A stretch of 64,000 nucleotides of DNA from Ameyamaea chiangmaiensis (GCF_025995235.1 NZ_BAPT01000038.1:1-64000), one strand, 5' to 3'. Shown: positions 8,892-18,339, counted from the stretch's first letter. The notes: a model not told the origin generated them from the sequence alone. Program-made: numbers and translations.

Positions 8892-9931
8892 GCCGGTCTG
8901 GCAAGGATCGGAAATGTGACGTCGTAGGCATCGCAGTCTCGTGGTTCCGACCGGGCGAGCCAGCCTTCCGCGCCGAGTTGCGCGCGGCCGGTTTGTGCGG
9001 CGGGGACATGGTCGCGGCACAAACCAAGACGCACGAGACATTCCACGTCGTCATCGACAAAAAGCCGGATCAGCCTCGTCAGTATATCGTGATGCTGACC
9101 CGCTGGCAGAAAAGCGCGAAAGGCGTCCAGCGGCAGCGGGCCCAGAACAATCTCGATCCGCGCGTTCATGTCCCATAGCCGCGCCCCGATGACCGCGTCG
9201 ACCCCGAGTTGCACGTATTGACCGTCCTTGTCCCCCGGAAGCCGCGATTGCTGATCGGGCGGCACGGCGACCCACTGACCCGCGAACTGTTCGATCCGCA
9301 CGGGTGCGTCGACCCACTCTTCCAGCAGCGTGCGCAGCCGTTCCGCCGAGCGGGGCCGCGTGGCGATCAGGCCCGAGAAATACAGCAGGTGGCGATCGCC
9401 GATACCCGCGCGCTGGACGGCGTGAGCCTCGTCAAGGCCCATCAGCGCAAAAAGCGTCTGCGCGATGCCGCGTCCGGTGCCAGCCGGGGCCGCCGCCGTC
9501 GCGCTGCCGTCGGGGATATATTTCGTGCCCGCTTCGGCGAACTGCGCGCGCGGGCGTTGGGCAAGCATGTCCAGAAACGCGGCGAAAGCCGGCGCGCGCG
9601 CGCGATACTGTTCGTCGGCGAGCGCGCCGTAAGGGCCCGGCAGGACGCCGTCATGCCCGGTCAGGCCGCCAAAGCCGATCGTGACGTCGAAGGTTCCGTC
9701 GTCCCGTGGTCGGACGTGCAGGATATCGCTCCACGGCGTCGCGCGGCCCGGTGCCGTGTGGAAGTGCACGACTTCCGCCATCGGCCGGCCCGTGACCCGC
9801 TCCAGAAGCGTCATGGCGGCATCGAACGAAAAACGACCCGGGGTGGCGATCAGCGCCTCCAGAGCCCGGGAGATATCCGGGGCGCCCGGGCTGGCTGGCT
9901 GCGGTAAGGAATTCGGATCGTGCCCGTTCAT
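8888..9931 (-). CDS. tssG: T6SS baseplate protein TssG
   Basis: 347 aa, ImpH/VasB family. Conserved stretches include RFSFDAAMTLLERVTG near the N-terminus, the IGFGGLTGHDGVLPGPYGAL region, and LLYFSGLIATRPRSAERLRTLLEEWVDAPVRIEQFAGQWVAV, followed by QLGVDAVIGARLWD. TssG forms the baseplate wedge with TssF, TssE and TssK. The ATG at 9931 overlaps the tssF stop (TGATG), so translation is coupled. It is the last gene of the leftward tss operon. Confidence 0.93.
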   Translation of the reverse strand: MNGHDPNSLPQPASPGAPDISRALEALIATPGRFSFDAAMTLLERVTGRPMAEVVHFHTAPGRATPWSDILHVRPRDDGTFDVTIGFGGLTGHDGVLPGPYGALADEQYRARAPAFAAFLDMLAQRPRAQFAEAGTKYIPDGSATAAAPAGTGRGIAQTLFALMGLDEAHAVQRAGIGDRHLLYFSGLIATRPRSAERLRTLLEEWVDAPVRIEQFAGQWVAVPPDQQSRLPGDKDGQYVQLGVDAVIGARLWDMNARIEIVLGPLPLDAFRAFLPAGQHHDILTRLIRLFVDDDVECLVRLGLCRDHVPAAQTGRAQLGAEGWLARSEPRDCDAYDVTFPILARPA

Positions 9932-11772
9932 CACAGCACCCGACGATACCCCGCGCGCGGCGGGAAGCGCATCACCTCGTCAGGGTGGCCAACCAGACGG
10001 ACCGTGGTGCGTACGAAATTGTTCGATGCCACGTGCAGGGCGAGGAAGCGGTCCAGTACGCTGGCCAGCAGAAACAGGCCGTGTTCCGCCCATGCCGTGG
10101 CGTCGAAGGTGAGCACGACCTCGATCCCCCGGCACAGGCCGATTTTCAGTCCGTCGGACAGCCGCGCGACTGTCGGACGTGATTCGACGCTCACCAGTCC
10201 GGCGATGGCCGCCCGGGTCTGTTCGGAGCCGCGCACGTCATAGAGGGTCAGAAGATCGCGCAGTGCCTGCGCGCCTTCGTCACCGCCGGTAAGGCTGAGA
10301 TGGTTGAGCGTGAGATGGGTGATCAGTGCCCATGCGCTGCGTTCGCGTTGCCGCCGGCGCCAGCTTTGGGTGGGCGGCGTCAGGCAATGGATGCGCGTGA
10401 CGCCACCCAGCCCGTGCTCCGGCACGAACACGGGCGCGCCGCCGCCGAAAGGCAGGCGCGCCGGCATGTCGCCATCGCTCATGGTGGCATCGATCGACAG
10501 CAGGCGTTCGTCCACCGCCGCGTGCGGCTCGGTCGCGGGCGTGGCATCGGCGGCCGTGCCAAACCGGATGGGTGTCAGCCAGGTCTCCGTGGCGTCCGTG
10601 GCCAGGGTGGTCTGCCGGGACAGGACGTATTCCCCGGCACTCTGGGCATCGTCTGTCGGCAGATGGCGGTAGAGCGGCTGCCACGGCAGGCTGGCACCGT
10701 CGCTCTGGATTTCGCGCACGGACTGGATCTGCCAGATCGCGGCGGTACGGCTGGCATGCGCGGGTGGTTCGACGGGATAGCGCGTCTGCCAGTGGGTCAG
10801 GCGAACCGGCTCGCACGCCGTGTCGAAAAGATTGACGACGGGAACGCAGTTCAGGCGCAGGGCATCCGGGTGAAGTGTGCGTGTCAAATTCGGCGAAACG
10901 GTGTCGAGATAGACGAACAAAGTCATCTCCGACCGCGTGTCCACCAACGATCGCGCGTCGATACCGGCAAGATCGAAAAAGAGAAATTTCTCGGGGAGCG
11001 CGAAATATTCCGTCAGCAGGCGCAGGCCGCTGAACGAGCGGCGTGGCCACGGATAGAGTGCCTCGTCGGGCGCGAAGCCCCGTGGCTGCAAGGCGTCCAG
11101 AGGAAGCGGTGTGGGCCGGTCGTCATTGGGGCCGGCAGCCAGGGACACGCCGATGGTATGCGCGCACAGAAGTTCATACAGCGCGATGGCCTGCGCCGAG
11201 GGGCCATGAATGAAAAAGGTCAGTCGATCCGGGGCGATATCACTGAAGGACGCGTCCCGGTCCGCCAGCGACAGTTTGACGCTCAGCACGCTTTGCGTGC
11301 GGCGGGTCGCGGCGTGCGCGGGGGCATCGAAGGGTGTGGCCTGCAAACGCGCGTCGTGGGCACGCAGCGGCCAGATGTTCAGCGGTGCCGTGGTGCGGAA
11401 GCGGCACGGCGATCCATCGGGCGCGGAGGTGTGCAGGGGAGCGCCTGTGGGGACGGCGACCGCAGTTCGCGCGTCGGGCATGCCATGAAGCTGGACGATG
11501 CAGCCTGAGGGCAGGGGCGCGAGGTAGTGCGGATACAGAATGTCCAGAAGGGCGTTCGTCAGTTCCGGAAAATCGTCGTCCAGACGCTGTTGCACGCGGC
11601 CTGTCAGGAAGGCCACGCCTTCGAGAAGGCGCTCGACATGCGGATCGTCGACCAGATCCCGCGAGAGGCGCAGGCGCCCGGCGATCTTTGGGTGCGCCTG
11701 CGCGAAGGCATCGCCCAGCGAGCGCAGGGCGTCGAGTTCGCGCTGATAGGCATAGATGAAGTCGTCGCTCAT
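9931..11772 (-). CDS. tssF: T6SS baseplate protein TssF
   Basis: 613 aa, ImpG/VasA family and of normal length. The start is typical: MSDDFIYAYQRELDALRSLGDAFAQAHPKIAGRL, followed by DPHVERLLEGVAFLTGRVQQRLDDDFPELTNALLDILYPHYLAPLPS. The C-terminus shows RDLLTLYDVRGSEQTRAAIAGL and the VVLTFDATAWAEHGLFLLASVLDRFLALHVASNNFV region seen in the family. TssF is the core wedge subunit contacting TssG, TssE and the spike. The start lies 5 bases after the tssE stop. Confidence 0.95.
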   Translation of the reverse strand: MSDDFIYAYQRELDALRSLGDAFAQAHPKIAGRLRLSRDLVDDPHVERLLEGVAFLTGRVQQRLDDDFPELTNALLDILYPHYLAPLPSGCIVQLHGMPDARTAVAVPTGAPLHTSAPDGSPCRFRTTAPLNIWPLRAHDARLQATPFDAPAHAATRRTQSVLSVKLSLADRDASFSDIAPDRLTFFIHGPSAQAIALYELLCAHTIGVSLAAGPNDDRPTPLPLDALQPRGFAPDEALYPWPRRSFSGLRLLTEYFALPEKFLFFDLAGIDARSLVDTRSEMTLFVYLDTVSPNLTRTLHPDALRLNCVPVVNLFDTACEPVRLTHWQTRYPVEPPAHASRTAAIWQIQSVREIQSDGASLPWQPLYRHLPTDDAQSAGEYVLSRQTTLATDATETWLTPIRFGTAADATPATEPHAAVDERLLSIDATMSDGDMPARLPFGGGAPVFVPEHGLGGVTRIHCLTPPTQSWRRRQRERSAWALITHLTLNHLSLTGGDEGAQALRDLLTLYDVRGSEQTRAAIAGLVSVESRPTVARLSDGLKIGLCRGIEVVLTFDATAWAEHGLFLLASVLDRFLALHVASNNFVRTTVRLVGHPDEVMRFPPRAGYRRVL

Positions 11773-11777
11773 CCGGG

Positions 11778-12266
11778 TCAGGCGTCGCGCAGGGTATGGA
11801 CGGAGATGCGCTGGCCGGGCGGCACGATCGCGGTGCTGTATCGCACGAATTCCGGTTCGGGATCGATCAGGATGAACCCCTCGATGTGCAGACGGATCCT
11901 GGTGGACAAGGGGGCATCGTCGGGCAGCAGGGTGACGCGGATCTCGGCCAGGCGCGGGTCGAAACGCCGGATCGTGGACTCGACATCGTCGCGGATGCGC
12001 GCTCGCTCGTCCTGATTGGACAGGACGCGGGCCGTGACGTCGCGCAGCCCGTAGGTCAGCAACGAGCGCGACAGGGCATCCTGATGCGGCCTGGGCACGA
12101 TCCAGGGACGCGGCGCATTCAGCAGGCCCTCCAGATCCCTTCGGATCGCGGACGACAGGGAACTGAGCGTGCGAGCCTCGGAGGCGGGCGGATCGATCGA
12201 CTGTTCCGGCGCATCGTCGAGAAGACGATCGAGCACCGAGAGCACGGGCGTATGGCGACCGGTCAT
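11778..12266 (-). CDS. tssE: T6SS baseplate wedge protein TssE (gp25-like)
   Basis: 162 aa with the phage gp25/GPW fold. It contains SVLDRLLDD, SAIRRDLEGLLNAPRPW, SLLTYGLRDVT and DVESTIRRFDPRLAEIRVTL, the usual TssE signature. It seeds sheath assembly at the baseplate. ATG 12266 starts just after the tagJ stop; a GTG at 12278 would overlap the end of tagJ. It is within the imp-type order tagJ-tssE-tssF-tssG. Confidence 0.93.
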   Translation of the reverse strand: MTGRHTPVLSVLDRLLDDAPEQSIDPPASEARTLSSLSSAIRRDLEGLLNAPRPWIVPRPHQDALSRSLLTYGLRDVTARVLSNQDERARIRDDVESTIRRFDPRLAEIRVTLLPDDAPLSTRIRLHIEGFILIDPEPEFVRYSTAIVPPGQRISVHTLRDA

Positions 12267-12270
12267 GGGG

Positions 12271-13119
12271 TCAGGCACCCGACGGCGCGAACGTCAAAGT
12301 GCCGAGCGTCATGATCTCCCGTGCGTCGTCACCGATCAGAAAAGTCTTCTGGCCCTGACCGCGCACCGGTCCCGCGTCGTCCGACCACGCCGTCGCCCGA
12401 CCCAGGCGAAGAGCGTCGCTGTCGCCCGGCGGATCATACAGCGTGGGAAGATAGACGTCGCCTTCGGGGCCGTTGCGCACCACGACCGTTGCACGACGCC
12501 AATAGAGGTCGCGCGGCCGGCGGGGCGCGTGGAAGACGACCTCCACAAGCGATTCCATGGGCAGCCAGTAACATTTACCCGTGGTGGTCAGGACCTCGAG
12601 CGATCCGCAGAGAACGTCGTCGACGTCGCGCAGATCGTCGACCGTGGCGGCCCGTCCGTCCGCGCTGGTGAACGTGCCCGCGACGCGAGGGCGCAGCGTC
12701 TCCGCGTCGGCCACGGCGCGCAGGGCGTCGGCTGGGTCATTCCCACGCAAGGCCGCCAGTGCGCGCAGGCTTTCCGTCTGGCTCGCCGTGGGGCCGCCCA
12801 CGAACTCCGGCGCCGCGCCTTCGTGCAGCACGGCCACACGCTGGGTCGCGGCACGCAGAAGCTGGCGGAATTCGGCCGCGATGAGTTCGGTGCCCGCGTC
12901 CAGTTTCGCCAGCGCCGTGATCAGGGTTTCGGCGCGCTGCAGATCGCCTGTGAACAGGCTCAGTTCGGCAAGCAACAGGCGCGGGGCGGCGTCGCCGGGC
13001 GCGGCCTTGACGGCAGCCGTGGCCGCCGCGATGGCGGCCGACAGATCGCCGTTGCGGAAATGGTCACCGGCCGAAAGCGTGGCCTGGGTCGGGACGTTCG
13101 CGGCGGACTCTGACGTCAT
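12271..13119 (-). CDS. tagJ: T6SS accessory protein TagJ (ImpE)
   Basis: 282 aa. The N-terminal tetratricopeptide-like half has alternating helices, for example ATAAVKAAPGDAAPRLLLAELSLFTGDLQRAETLITALAKLD. The C-terminal ImpE domain contains TVDDLRDVDDVLCGSLEVLTTTGKCYWLPMESLVEVVFHAPRRPRDLYWRRA. TagJ binds TssB in some T6SSs and modulates sheath recycling with ClpV. Its ATG directly abuts the upstream tssC2 stop (TGAATG), indicating coupling. Confidence 0.92.
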   Translation of the reverse strand: MTSESAANVPTQATLSAGDHFRNGDLSAAIAAATAAVKAAPGDAAPRLLLAELSLFTGDLQRAETLITALAKLDAGTELIAAEFRQLLRAATQRVAVLHEGAAPEFVGGPTASQTESLRALAALRGNDPADALRAVADAETLRPRVAGTFTSADGRAATVDDLRDVDDVLCGSLEVLTTTGKCYWLPMESLVEVVFHAPRRPRDLYWRRATVVVRNGPEGDVYLPTLYDPPGDSDALRLGRATAWSDDAGPVRGQGQKTFLIGDDAREIMTLGTLTFAPSGA

Positions 13120-14742
13120 TCAACGGTCTCCGGAATAAAGTGGTGTGACATGTCCCTGCGAACCGGCGCGATCGGGGGAGGAAAGATTGGTGACGAGGCG
13201 GAATGTGGTCGAAATATCGTCCAGCTGGTAATGCGGCTGCAAATGAATGATGCAACTGAACTGACCGGGTCGTCCCTCACGGGCGATCACCTGAACCCGG
13301 CTCGACAAAAGCGGGTAGCGCGCGCGGCTCTCACCGGATGAGAGCGTGCTGGCGTTGGTGTACTGCCCCAGCCACTCCTGCAATCCACGTTCGATCTCCG
13401 CCGGGGTGGCCACTCGTCCGATGATATCGCGTCCCAGCATCTTGATATAATGGGCGAAACGGCTGACGCACAGAAGCGACACGATCTCGGCCGAAAGACG
13501 CCTGTTTCTGTCGGCCACGTTCACCTGACGCGGTGCCGCGGGATGTGCCTGCAGGCTGCGGGTGGAGGCGAACGCCACGCCGCCGAACGGAAGCGTGTCG
13601 AGAAGCATGACCCCGCTTTCCACCAGCGCCTGTGACTGTTGGTCGGTAAAGCCGAGTTCCGTGGGTGCGCGTGAAATACGGGTGTGCGTGCCGAAACGCA
13701 GGGCATCGTCGATCGTGCCGGTGACGAAACTGCCGGTGGCGCTGGCGGGTGTGACGCCGCGCACGTCCGCCGGCCAGCGAAATTCCCGCTGCGCGCGCGT
13801 CACGTTGCGCGCGAAGGCGTAACCGGCGGAGTGCCAGCAGAGCTGGCTTGTCCGGGTGGCATATTCCTCGTGCCGCAGACGGTTGTTGTCTCGCGTCCAG
13901 CGGGCGCGCGCGCGCAGACGGGGAAGCGTCAGGCAGAGAAAGCGGCTGTCCTCGCTGGCGGCAAGATCATGCCAGCGCCGGTGTTCGGGGTCGTCCTGAA
14001 CGCCCGTAATATCCTGAACCAGGCTGAGGGTATCGAACGTTTCCACGCCAAACAGGCGCGGAGAGGCCGCCAGAACCGTCGGGACGAACGCCGCCGCCGC
14101 CACGGCCGCAAGCTGCCGCACGACGTCGACATCGTCGACGGAGGGAGCGTCGAAGGCGCCGCGCCTGGGCGGCACATGGGCTACCTCGCGGTCGATGAGC
14201 ATCAGCCCGAAGGGATGGCCGCCGGCGTGGCCGAACTCGTCCTCATAGACCAGTCTGAAGAAAGCGGACTGGTCGAATTCGAGAACACGCAGCAGGTCAC
14301 GGGCAAGTTCGGACCAGCCCGTGGATAGAACCTTGACGGCGATCTCGCCGCCGGGATCGAGATCGGCGACAAGCCACGCAAGACCGCGCCACGAGCCCTC
14401 GAGGCTTAGAAAACGGGGGTGGTGGAGAATTGCGTCGATCTGACGGGCGATCATTACATCGATCGTGGCGATGTCGCGATCCAGCCGCGCGCGAAGCCGT
14501 TCACGCGCGCGCCCCTTCGGGTGATGGCGCGACGGGTCGGCGGCGATGGCGCGCGCGAAACCGTCGCCGAACCAGGCGGCCAGGGCGCCGTTATCCTCGC
14601 GCAGAAAATCCTCGAACGGTTCGACGTCCCAGCCCGGCGCCGTGTGATGGCCCGTCAAAAGGCCATCACGCAGGGCGCGAGCCGGACCCGACGACACGTT
14701 GTCCGTCGCCGCCGGGTCCGGCGCGGTGACGGTATCAGGCAT
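13120..14742 (-). CDS. Second TssC-type sheath protein (TssC41/ImpD-like)
   Basis: 540 aa, paralogous to the neighbouring TssC. It shares HHPRFLSLEGSWRGLAWLVADLDPGGEIAVKVL, the block around VLEFDQSAFFRLVYEDEFGHAGGHPFGLML, and the C-terminal sheath region RFAHYIKMLGRDIIGR. It differs from TssC in having a longer N-terminal extension of about 50 residues and many loop changes. Agrobacterium carries the same arrangement (TssC40 and TssC41), where both are needed for the sheath. ATG 14742 has a very strong ribosome-binding site, GGGGAGG, six bases upstream; in-frame ATGs at 14772 and 14799 lack one. Confidence 0.9.
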   Translation of the reverse strand: MPDTVTAPDPAATDNVSSGPARALRDGLLTGHHTAPGWDVEPFEDFLREDNGALAAWFGDGFARAIAADPSRHHPKGRARERLRARLDRDIATIDVMIARQIDAILHHPRFLSLEGSWRGLAWLVADLDPGGEIAVKVLSTGWSELARDLLRVLEFDQSAFFRLVYEDEFGHAGGHPFGLMLIDREVAHVPPRRGAFDAPSVDDVDVVRQLAAVAAAAFVPTVLAASPRLFGVETFDTLSLVQDITGVQDDPEHRRWHDLAASEDSRFLCLTLPRLRARARWTRDNNRLRHEEYATRTSQLCWHSAGYAFARNVTRAQREFRWPADVRGVTPASATGSFVTGTIDDALRFGTHTRISRAPTELGFTDQQSQALVESGVMLLDTLPFGGVAFASTRSLQAHPAAPRQVNVADRNRRLSAEIVSLLCVSRFAHYIKMLGRDIIGRVATPAEIERGLQEWLGQYTNASTLSSGESRARYPLLSSRVQVIAREGRPGQFSCIIHLQPHYQLDDISTTFRLVTNLSSPDRAGSQGHVTPLYSGDR

Positions 14743-14830
14743 GCGCGCCTCCCCAATCCCGCAGGCGACCATGTCGTCGGAGCGTGAGGATGCGGACATG
14801 CGAGGTGGAGTCGCCCGACGTTCCGGCCGG

Positions 14831-16327
14831 TCAGATACGCTCGGGGATACGGGCCACCATCCGCATGCTGGTGGTCAGTTCCTCGAGCTGGAGCCAAGGG
14901 CGCATATACGCGATGGCATTGTATGCCCCCGGCCGGCCGGGAATTTCGGTGACTTCGATACGGGCCTCGCGCAGCGGATAACGCGCCTTGCTTTCCGGCC
15001 CGGCGAGATCATTGCCATTGACGTAGCGCCGGATCCAGTCGTTGAGCCAGCGCTCGCAGTCATCGACCTCCATGAAGGAGCCGATCTTGTCGCGCGCCAT
15101 GACTTTCAGATAGTGGGCGAAGCGGCTTGTGGCCATGATATAGGGCAGACGCGCGGAGATCGCCGCATTCGCCGTGGCCTCGGGGCGATCGTATACTTTC
15201 GGTTTCTGCGTGGTCTGCGCGCCGAAGAAAACGGCGTAATCCTCGTTTTTGTAATGGCAGATCGGCAGGAAGCCGAGATTGGACAGTTCGTTTTCGCGAC
15301 GGTCGGTAATGCCGATTTCGGTCGGGCATTTGGCGTCCATGTCGCCATCGTCGGACTGGAAAATATGCTGGGGCAGATCGTCGATGCGTCCGCCGCCTTC
15401 CTTGCCCCGGATCATGGTGCAAAAGCCCGTGCGCGCGAATGCGTCGGTCATACGCGCACCCATGACATAGGCCGCGTTCATCCAGCAATACTGATCGTGG
15501 GGCAGGGCGAGCGGCTTGCCGTCGGCCGCGCGCGGCGCCTCTTCGTAGCGGAACTCGTCCACGGCTTTCACACCCTCGCCGTACGGCAGGCGGCTGAGAA
15601 CGCGCGGCAGCGTGAGAGAGACGAAACGGCTGTCCTCGCTGTCGCGAAAGCCGCGCCATTTCAGGAACTCGACCGTATCGAACGCCTTGGCCAAATCCCG
15701 GGGGCGGGACAGCTCCGTCCAGTCGCTGAAGCCGAACATGCCGGCACCCGCTGCGGAGACGAACGGCGCGAAGGCGGCGGCCGACACATGGCTGATCTCA
15801 CGCAGGGTCTCGATGTCTTCAGGCGCGTTGGTCCATTCATAGTCGCCGATCAGGGCACCGTAAGGCTCACCACCGGGTGTGCCGAACTCGTTCTCGTAGA
15901 TCTTGCGGAACAGAAGGGACTGGTCGAATTCGACCACGCGCGTCAGATCGCGGTGAAGCTCGCGCTTGCTGGCGTTCACGACCCGGATCTTGAGGTTGCT
16001 GCTGGTCTCGCTGTTCATGACCAGATAGTGTAGTCCGCGCCAGCTTCCTTCGAGTTTCAGAAATTTCGGATCATGAATGATCGCGTTCAGCTGCGTCGAG
16101 ATCGCGACGTCGAGCGCTTCGACCGCGCGTTCGATCGTACGCGTCAGGTTGCGATCGAATGAGACGGTACCCTTGCCCGCTTCCTCCACCAACGTGCGCA
16201 CCAGTTCGGCGGCGCGATCGGGTTCGGTCTGGCGCGTGGCGGCGACAACCTGAGACAGCAGGCTGGCACCGTGCTCTTCCGTGACGGTCGTCGGTGCGCC
16301 CTGAACGGAACGTTCTGTGTCAGACAT
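14831..16327 (-). CDS. tssC: T6SS contractile sheath large subunit TssC (VipB)
   Basis: 498 aa, the canonical length. Landmarks are QLNAIIHDPKFLKLEGSWRGLHYLV, VVEFDQSLLFRKIYENEFGTPGGEPYGALIGDYEW, DLAKAFDTVEFLKWRGFRDSEDSRFV, LPRVLSRLPYG and the C-terminal MATSRFAHYLKVMARDKIGSFME with SKARYPLREARIEVTEIPGRPGAY. TssC forms the sheath with TssB, and ClpV disassembles it. ATG 16327 is preferred because AAGGAGG lies about 9 bases upstream. It begins 4 bases after the tssB stop. Confidence 0.96.
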   Translation of the reverse strand: MSDTERSVQGAPTTVTEEHGASLLSQVVAATRQTEPDRAAELVRTLVEEAGKGTVSFDRNLTRTIERAVEALDVAISTQLNAIIHDPKFLKLEGSWRGLHYLVMNSETSSNLKIRVVNASKRELHRDLTRVVEFDQSLLFRKIYENEFGTPGGEPYGALIGDYEWTNAPEDIETLREISHVSAAAFAPFVSAAGAGMFGFSDWTELSRPRDLAKAFDTVEFLKWRGFRDSEDSRFVSLTLPRVLSRLPYGEGVKAVDEFRYEEAPRAADGKPLALPHDQYCWMNAAYVMGARMTDAFARTGFCTMIRGKEGGGRIDDLPQHIFQSDDGDMDAKCPTEIGITDRRENELSNLGFLPICHYKNEDYAVFFGAQTTQKPKVYDRPEATANAAISARLPYIMATSRFAHYLKVMARDKIGSFMEVDDCERWLNDWIRRYVNGNDLAGPESKARYPLREARIEVTEIPGRPGAYNAIAYMRPWLQLEELTTSMRMVARIPERI

Positions 16328-16331
16328 GGGC

Positions 16332-16838
16332 TCAGCCCTCCTTGCGCGATGCGAGTTCGGCATTGAGCGCCGAGAGTTCGTCGTTGCTCTTCAGGATACG
16401 CTCCAGAAGTGCTTCGAGCTCTTCGGAGCGATCGGCCTTGCTCATGAGATCGCGCAGACGGTTGCGCGTCTCGAGCAGAGCCTTGAGCGCGGGCACCTGG
16501 TCGACCACCCGCTGAGGTTCGAAATCCTCGATGCTGCCGAAGGCCAGATCGACGACCATCGTCTCGTCACCGCCCTTGAGCGTGTTGGCGACCTTCAGAT
16601 TGAGGCCGGGCGCCATGCGACGCATTACCTCATCGAAATTGTCGCGATCGATCTGGATGAAGCGCCGCTCGGCAAAAGGACGTAACGGCGTCGTGGGATC
16701 GCCTGAAAAATCACCGACCACGCCGACGACGAACGGAAGCTCGCGCACGACCTCCGCACCTTCGGTCTCAACCTCGTACGTGATGTGAACGCGCGGCCGA
16801 CGAACTCTGGCCAGTTTCTCGTGGATGCTTGCACTCAT
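16332..16838 (-). CDS. tssB: T6SS contractile sheath small subunit TssB (VipA)
   Basis: 168 aa. The opening MSASIHEKLARVRRPRVHITYEVETEGAEVVRELPFVVGVVGDFSG is diagnostic, followed by PFAERRFIQIDRDNFDEVMRRMAPGLNL and VVDLAFGSIEDFEPQRVV. The C-terminal helix (LEALLERILKSNDELSAL) is the region expected to contact ClpV through the sheath. ATG 16838 has GGAG about 7 bases upstream. It pairs with tssC, the next gene. Confidence 0.96.
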   Translation of the reverse strand: MSASIHEKLARVRRPRVHITYEVETEGAEVVRELPFVVGVVGDFSGDPTTPLRPFAERRFIQIDRDNFDEVMRRMAPGLNLKVANTLKGGDETMVVDLAFGSIEDFEPQRVVDQVPALKALLETRNRLRDLMSKADRSEELEALLERILKSNDELSALNAELASRKEG

Positions 16839-16905
16839 AACTCGCTCCAATCTTGTGCACCAGCAGGGCCGGCTCGGACGTTGTTTCACTCGATCAGGTC
16901 ACATG

Positions 16906-18048
16906 TCAGGGCTCGGGCGCCTGAATGCCAAGCCTGATCAGGATTTCAGCGCGGGACGCTTCATCCGCAACGACTTCACCAAGAAGGTCCGGCAAGGAAA
17001 GCCGGGCGCGTCGGACCGCATTCTCCAGCGTGTAGCTGAACGGTGAATGCGGCTCCAGGACGCGAAAACGCGTTGCAATGTCCATCACGGCGTCCAGAAG
17101 TTCGCCGCGTGCCGGCTGTGCCGACGACAGACGAAAGCCGACGCGTCGATCGTCGCTTTCCGCGAGCATGCCATGATCGTCGGGCTGCTCTTCCGGCACG
17201 GCGTCCATATCCGCTTCGACCTCCACGACGTCAGGCAGGTAGCGCTGAGCCGCGATGCGGATACCGTCAAGAAGCTGCGCGACACGCGACGTGGACGGTG
17301 TCTCGAGTGGCGGCACGCTCTCCCGGCAGGCCTGTGCAAAGCAGGCCTCCATGGCCTGCCACGCCGTGCATGCGTCGCGCGCGGCACGGAAAATCGATGA
17401 CAGTGTCGGCTGACCCGGACCACGGGCGACCGCTTCCATGTCGTCGAGCGGCGGCAGATCGTCATGCACGCGGGGCACCTGCTTGCCCTGTGCGAGGGAC
17501 GCCGTCCGCGCGGCGGCGCGTTCGAACTCCCAGAACGCGATCGGCCGACCGTCCCCCATCTCGAAGAGGACCGTCTTGCGGATGGGCTGTATCAGCGAAC
17601 CGTCGCGATCCTGGCCGCTCAATCCCGAAACCGCGAAGGTTCGCGCGTCCGGATCGTCGGCCTCGAGGGGCGGGTAAAGTCCCTGATCCCAGAAGGTCCG
17701 GACAAGAGCGGTTATGGCGCGCGCGCCCAGCGCAAGGCCGTTCAGGCCGTCGCGCCGCGTAAGCGCTTCGGTAAGCCAGCTGGCGAGTTCGAGATCGCGC
17801 GTGTGTGAAATAAGCGCGTCCCGGGACAGGGTTTCAACAGTTCGCCATTCTGTCGGTGTGCCGATCGTAAGCTCGGGATCGTCATCGGCCGCGCGTTCGT
17901 GGGTGCGGGCGGCGGAACGCGCGTCGCGAATTGCGGAATAGACCGAGCCGATGCCGTTATCGGCGCGCAGGTCGGCACCGCACGGGGCGGAGGCGTCGAT
18001 CGGCTCGACGATACTGTCCAGAAATGCGCTTTCGGTGGACGACGACAT
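16906..18048 (-). CDS. tssA: T6SS assembly protein TssA (ImpA N-terminal family)
   Basis: 380 aa. The ImpA_N domain is clear: PIDASAPCGADLRAD, then TEWRTVETLSRDALISHTRDLELASWLTEALTRRDGLNGLALGARAITALVRTFWDQGLYPPLEADD. The C-terminal region ends with FRVLEPHSPFSYTLENAVRRARLSLPDLLGEVVADEASRAEILIRLGI, typical of TssA proteins whose C-terminus directs tube/sheath assembly. ATG 18048 begins the family-like sequence; an in-frame GTG at 18105 would add 19 residues. It is the first gene of the leftward tss operon and is divergent from tssH, with a vir-box-like site between them. Confidence 0.92.
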   Translation of the reverse strand: MSSSTESAFLDSIVEPIDASAPCGADLRADNGIGSVYSAIRDARSAARTHERAADDDPELTIGTPTEWRTVETLSRDALISHTRDLELASWLTEALTRRDGLNGLALGARAITALVRTFWDQGLYPPLEADDPDARTFAVSGLSGQDRDGSLIQPIRKTVLFEMGDGRPIAFWEFERAAARTASLAQGKQVPRVHDDLPPLDDMEAVARGPGQPTLSSIFRAARDACTAWQAMEACFAQACRESVPPLETPSTSRVAQLLDGIRIAAQRYLPDVVEVEADMDAVPEEQPDDHGMLAESDDRRVGFRLSSAQPARGELLDAVMDIATRFRVLEPHSPFSYTLENAVRRARLSLPDLLGEVVADEASRAEILIRLGIQAPEP

Positions 18049-18339
18049 CGCGATCGAGACTGCCTTCTTCAAAGGGTTTCGTCCAGAATGACGGGCTGCA
18101 CGCACGACCGAGCCGGAATGCAGTGCATGTCACCCGAGTGAACTATGCGCAGTGCCACTCACGCTCACAAGACAAAGCGGCCCCCAAAAAAGCTACAATT
18201 GAAACGTCAATGCGATGGACGCCTTTTCGGAACCTGCCGAAGATCGGCGTCGTATCGTGCAATGTGTCAGCAAGCCCGTTCAGACCGATCGGGCATGTCA
18301 TGCAACGCGCGGAGGCACGGGTACGGGGCAGGGGGTGGC
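18049..18339. promoter_or_regulatory. Divergent tssA / tssH promoter region
   Basis: 291 bases between the two divergent T6SS operons. It is less GC-rich than its surroundings around 18165-18215, with runs of A and the vir-box-like site. It must hold the promoters of both arms. No sigma-54 GG-N10-GC element was obvious. Confidence 0.6.
18194..18205 (+). promoter_or_regulatory. Vir-box-like VirG binding site
   Basis: TACAATTGAAAC matches the Agrobacterium vir box consensus TNCAATTGAAAY at every defined position. A second CAAT half-site begins at 18208, 12 bases after the first CAAT, roughly one helical turn on. The site lies about 135 bases before the tssH start and about 146 before the tssA start. 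A VirG-like response regulator and a VirA-like kinase are encoded at the other end of the same locus. Direct binding is inferred from the match and context only. Confidence 0.55.
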
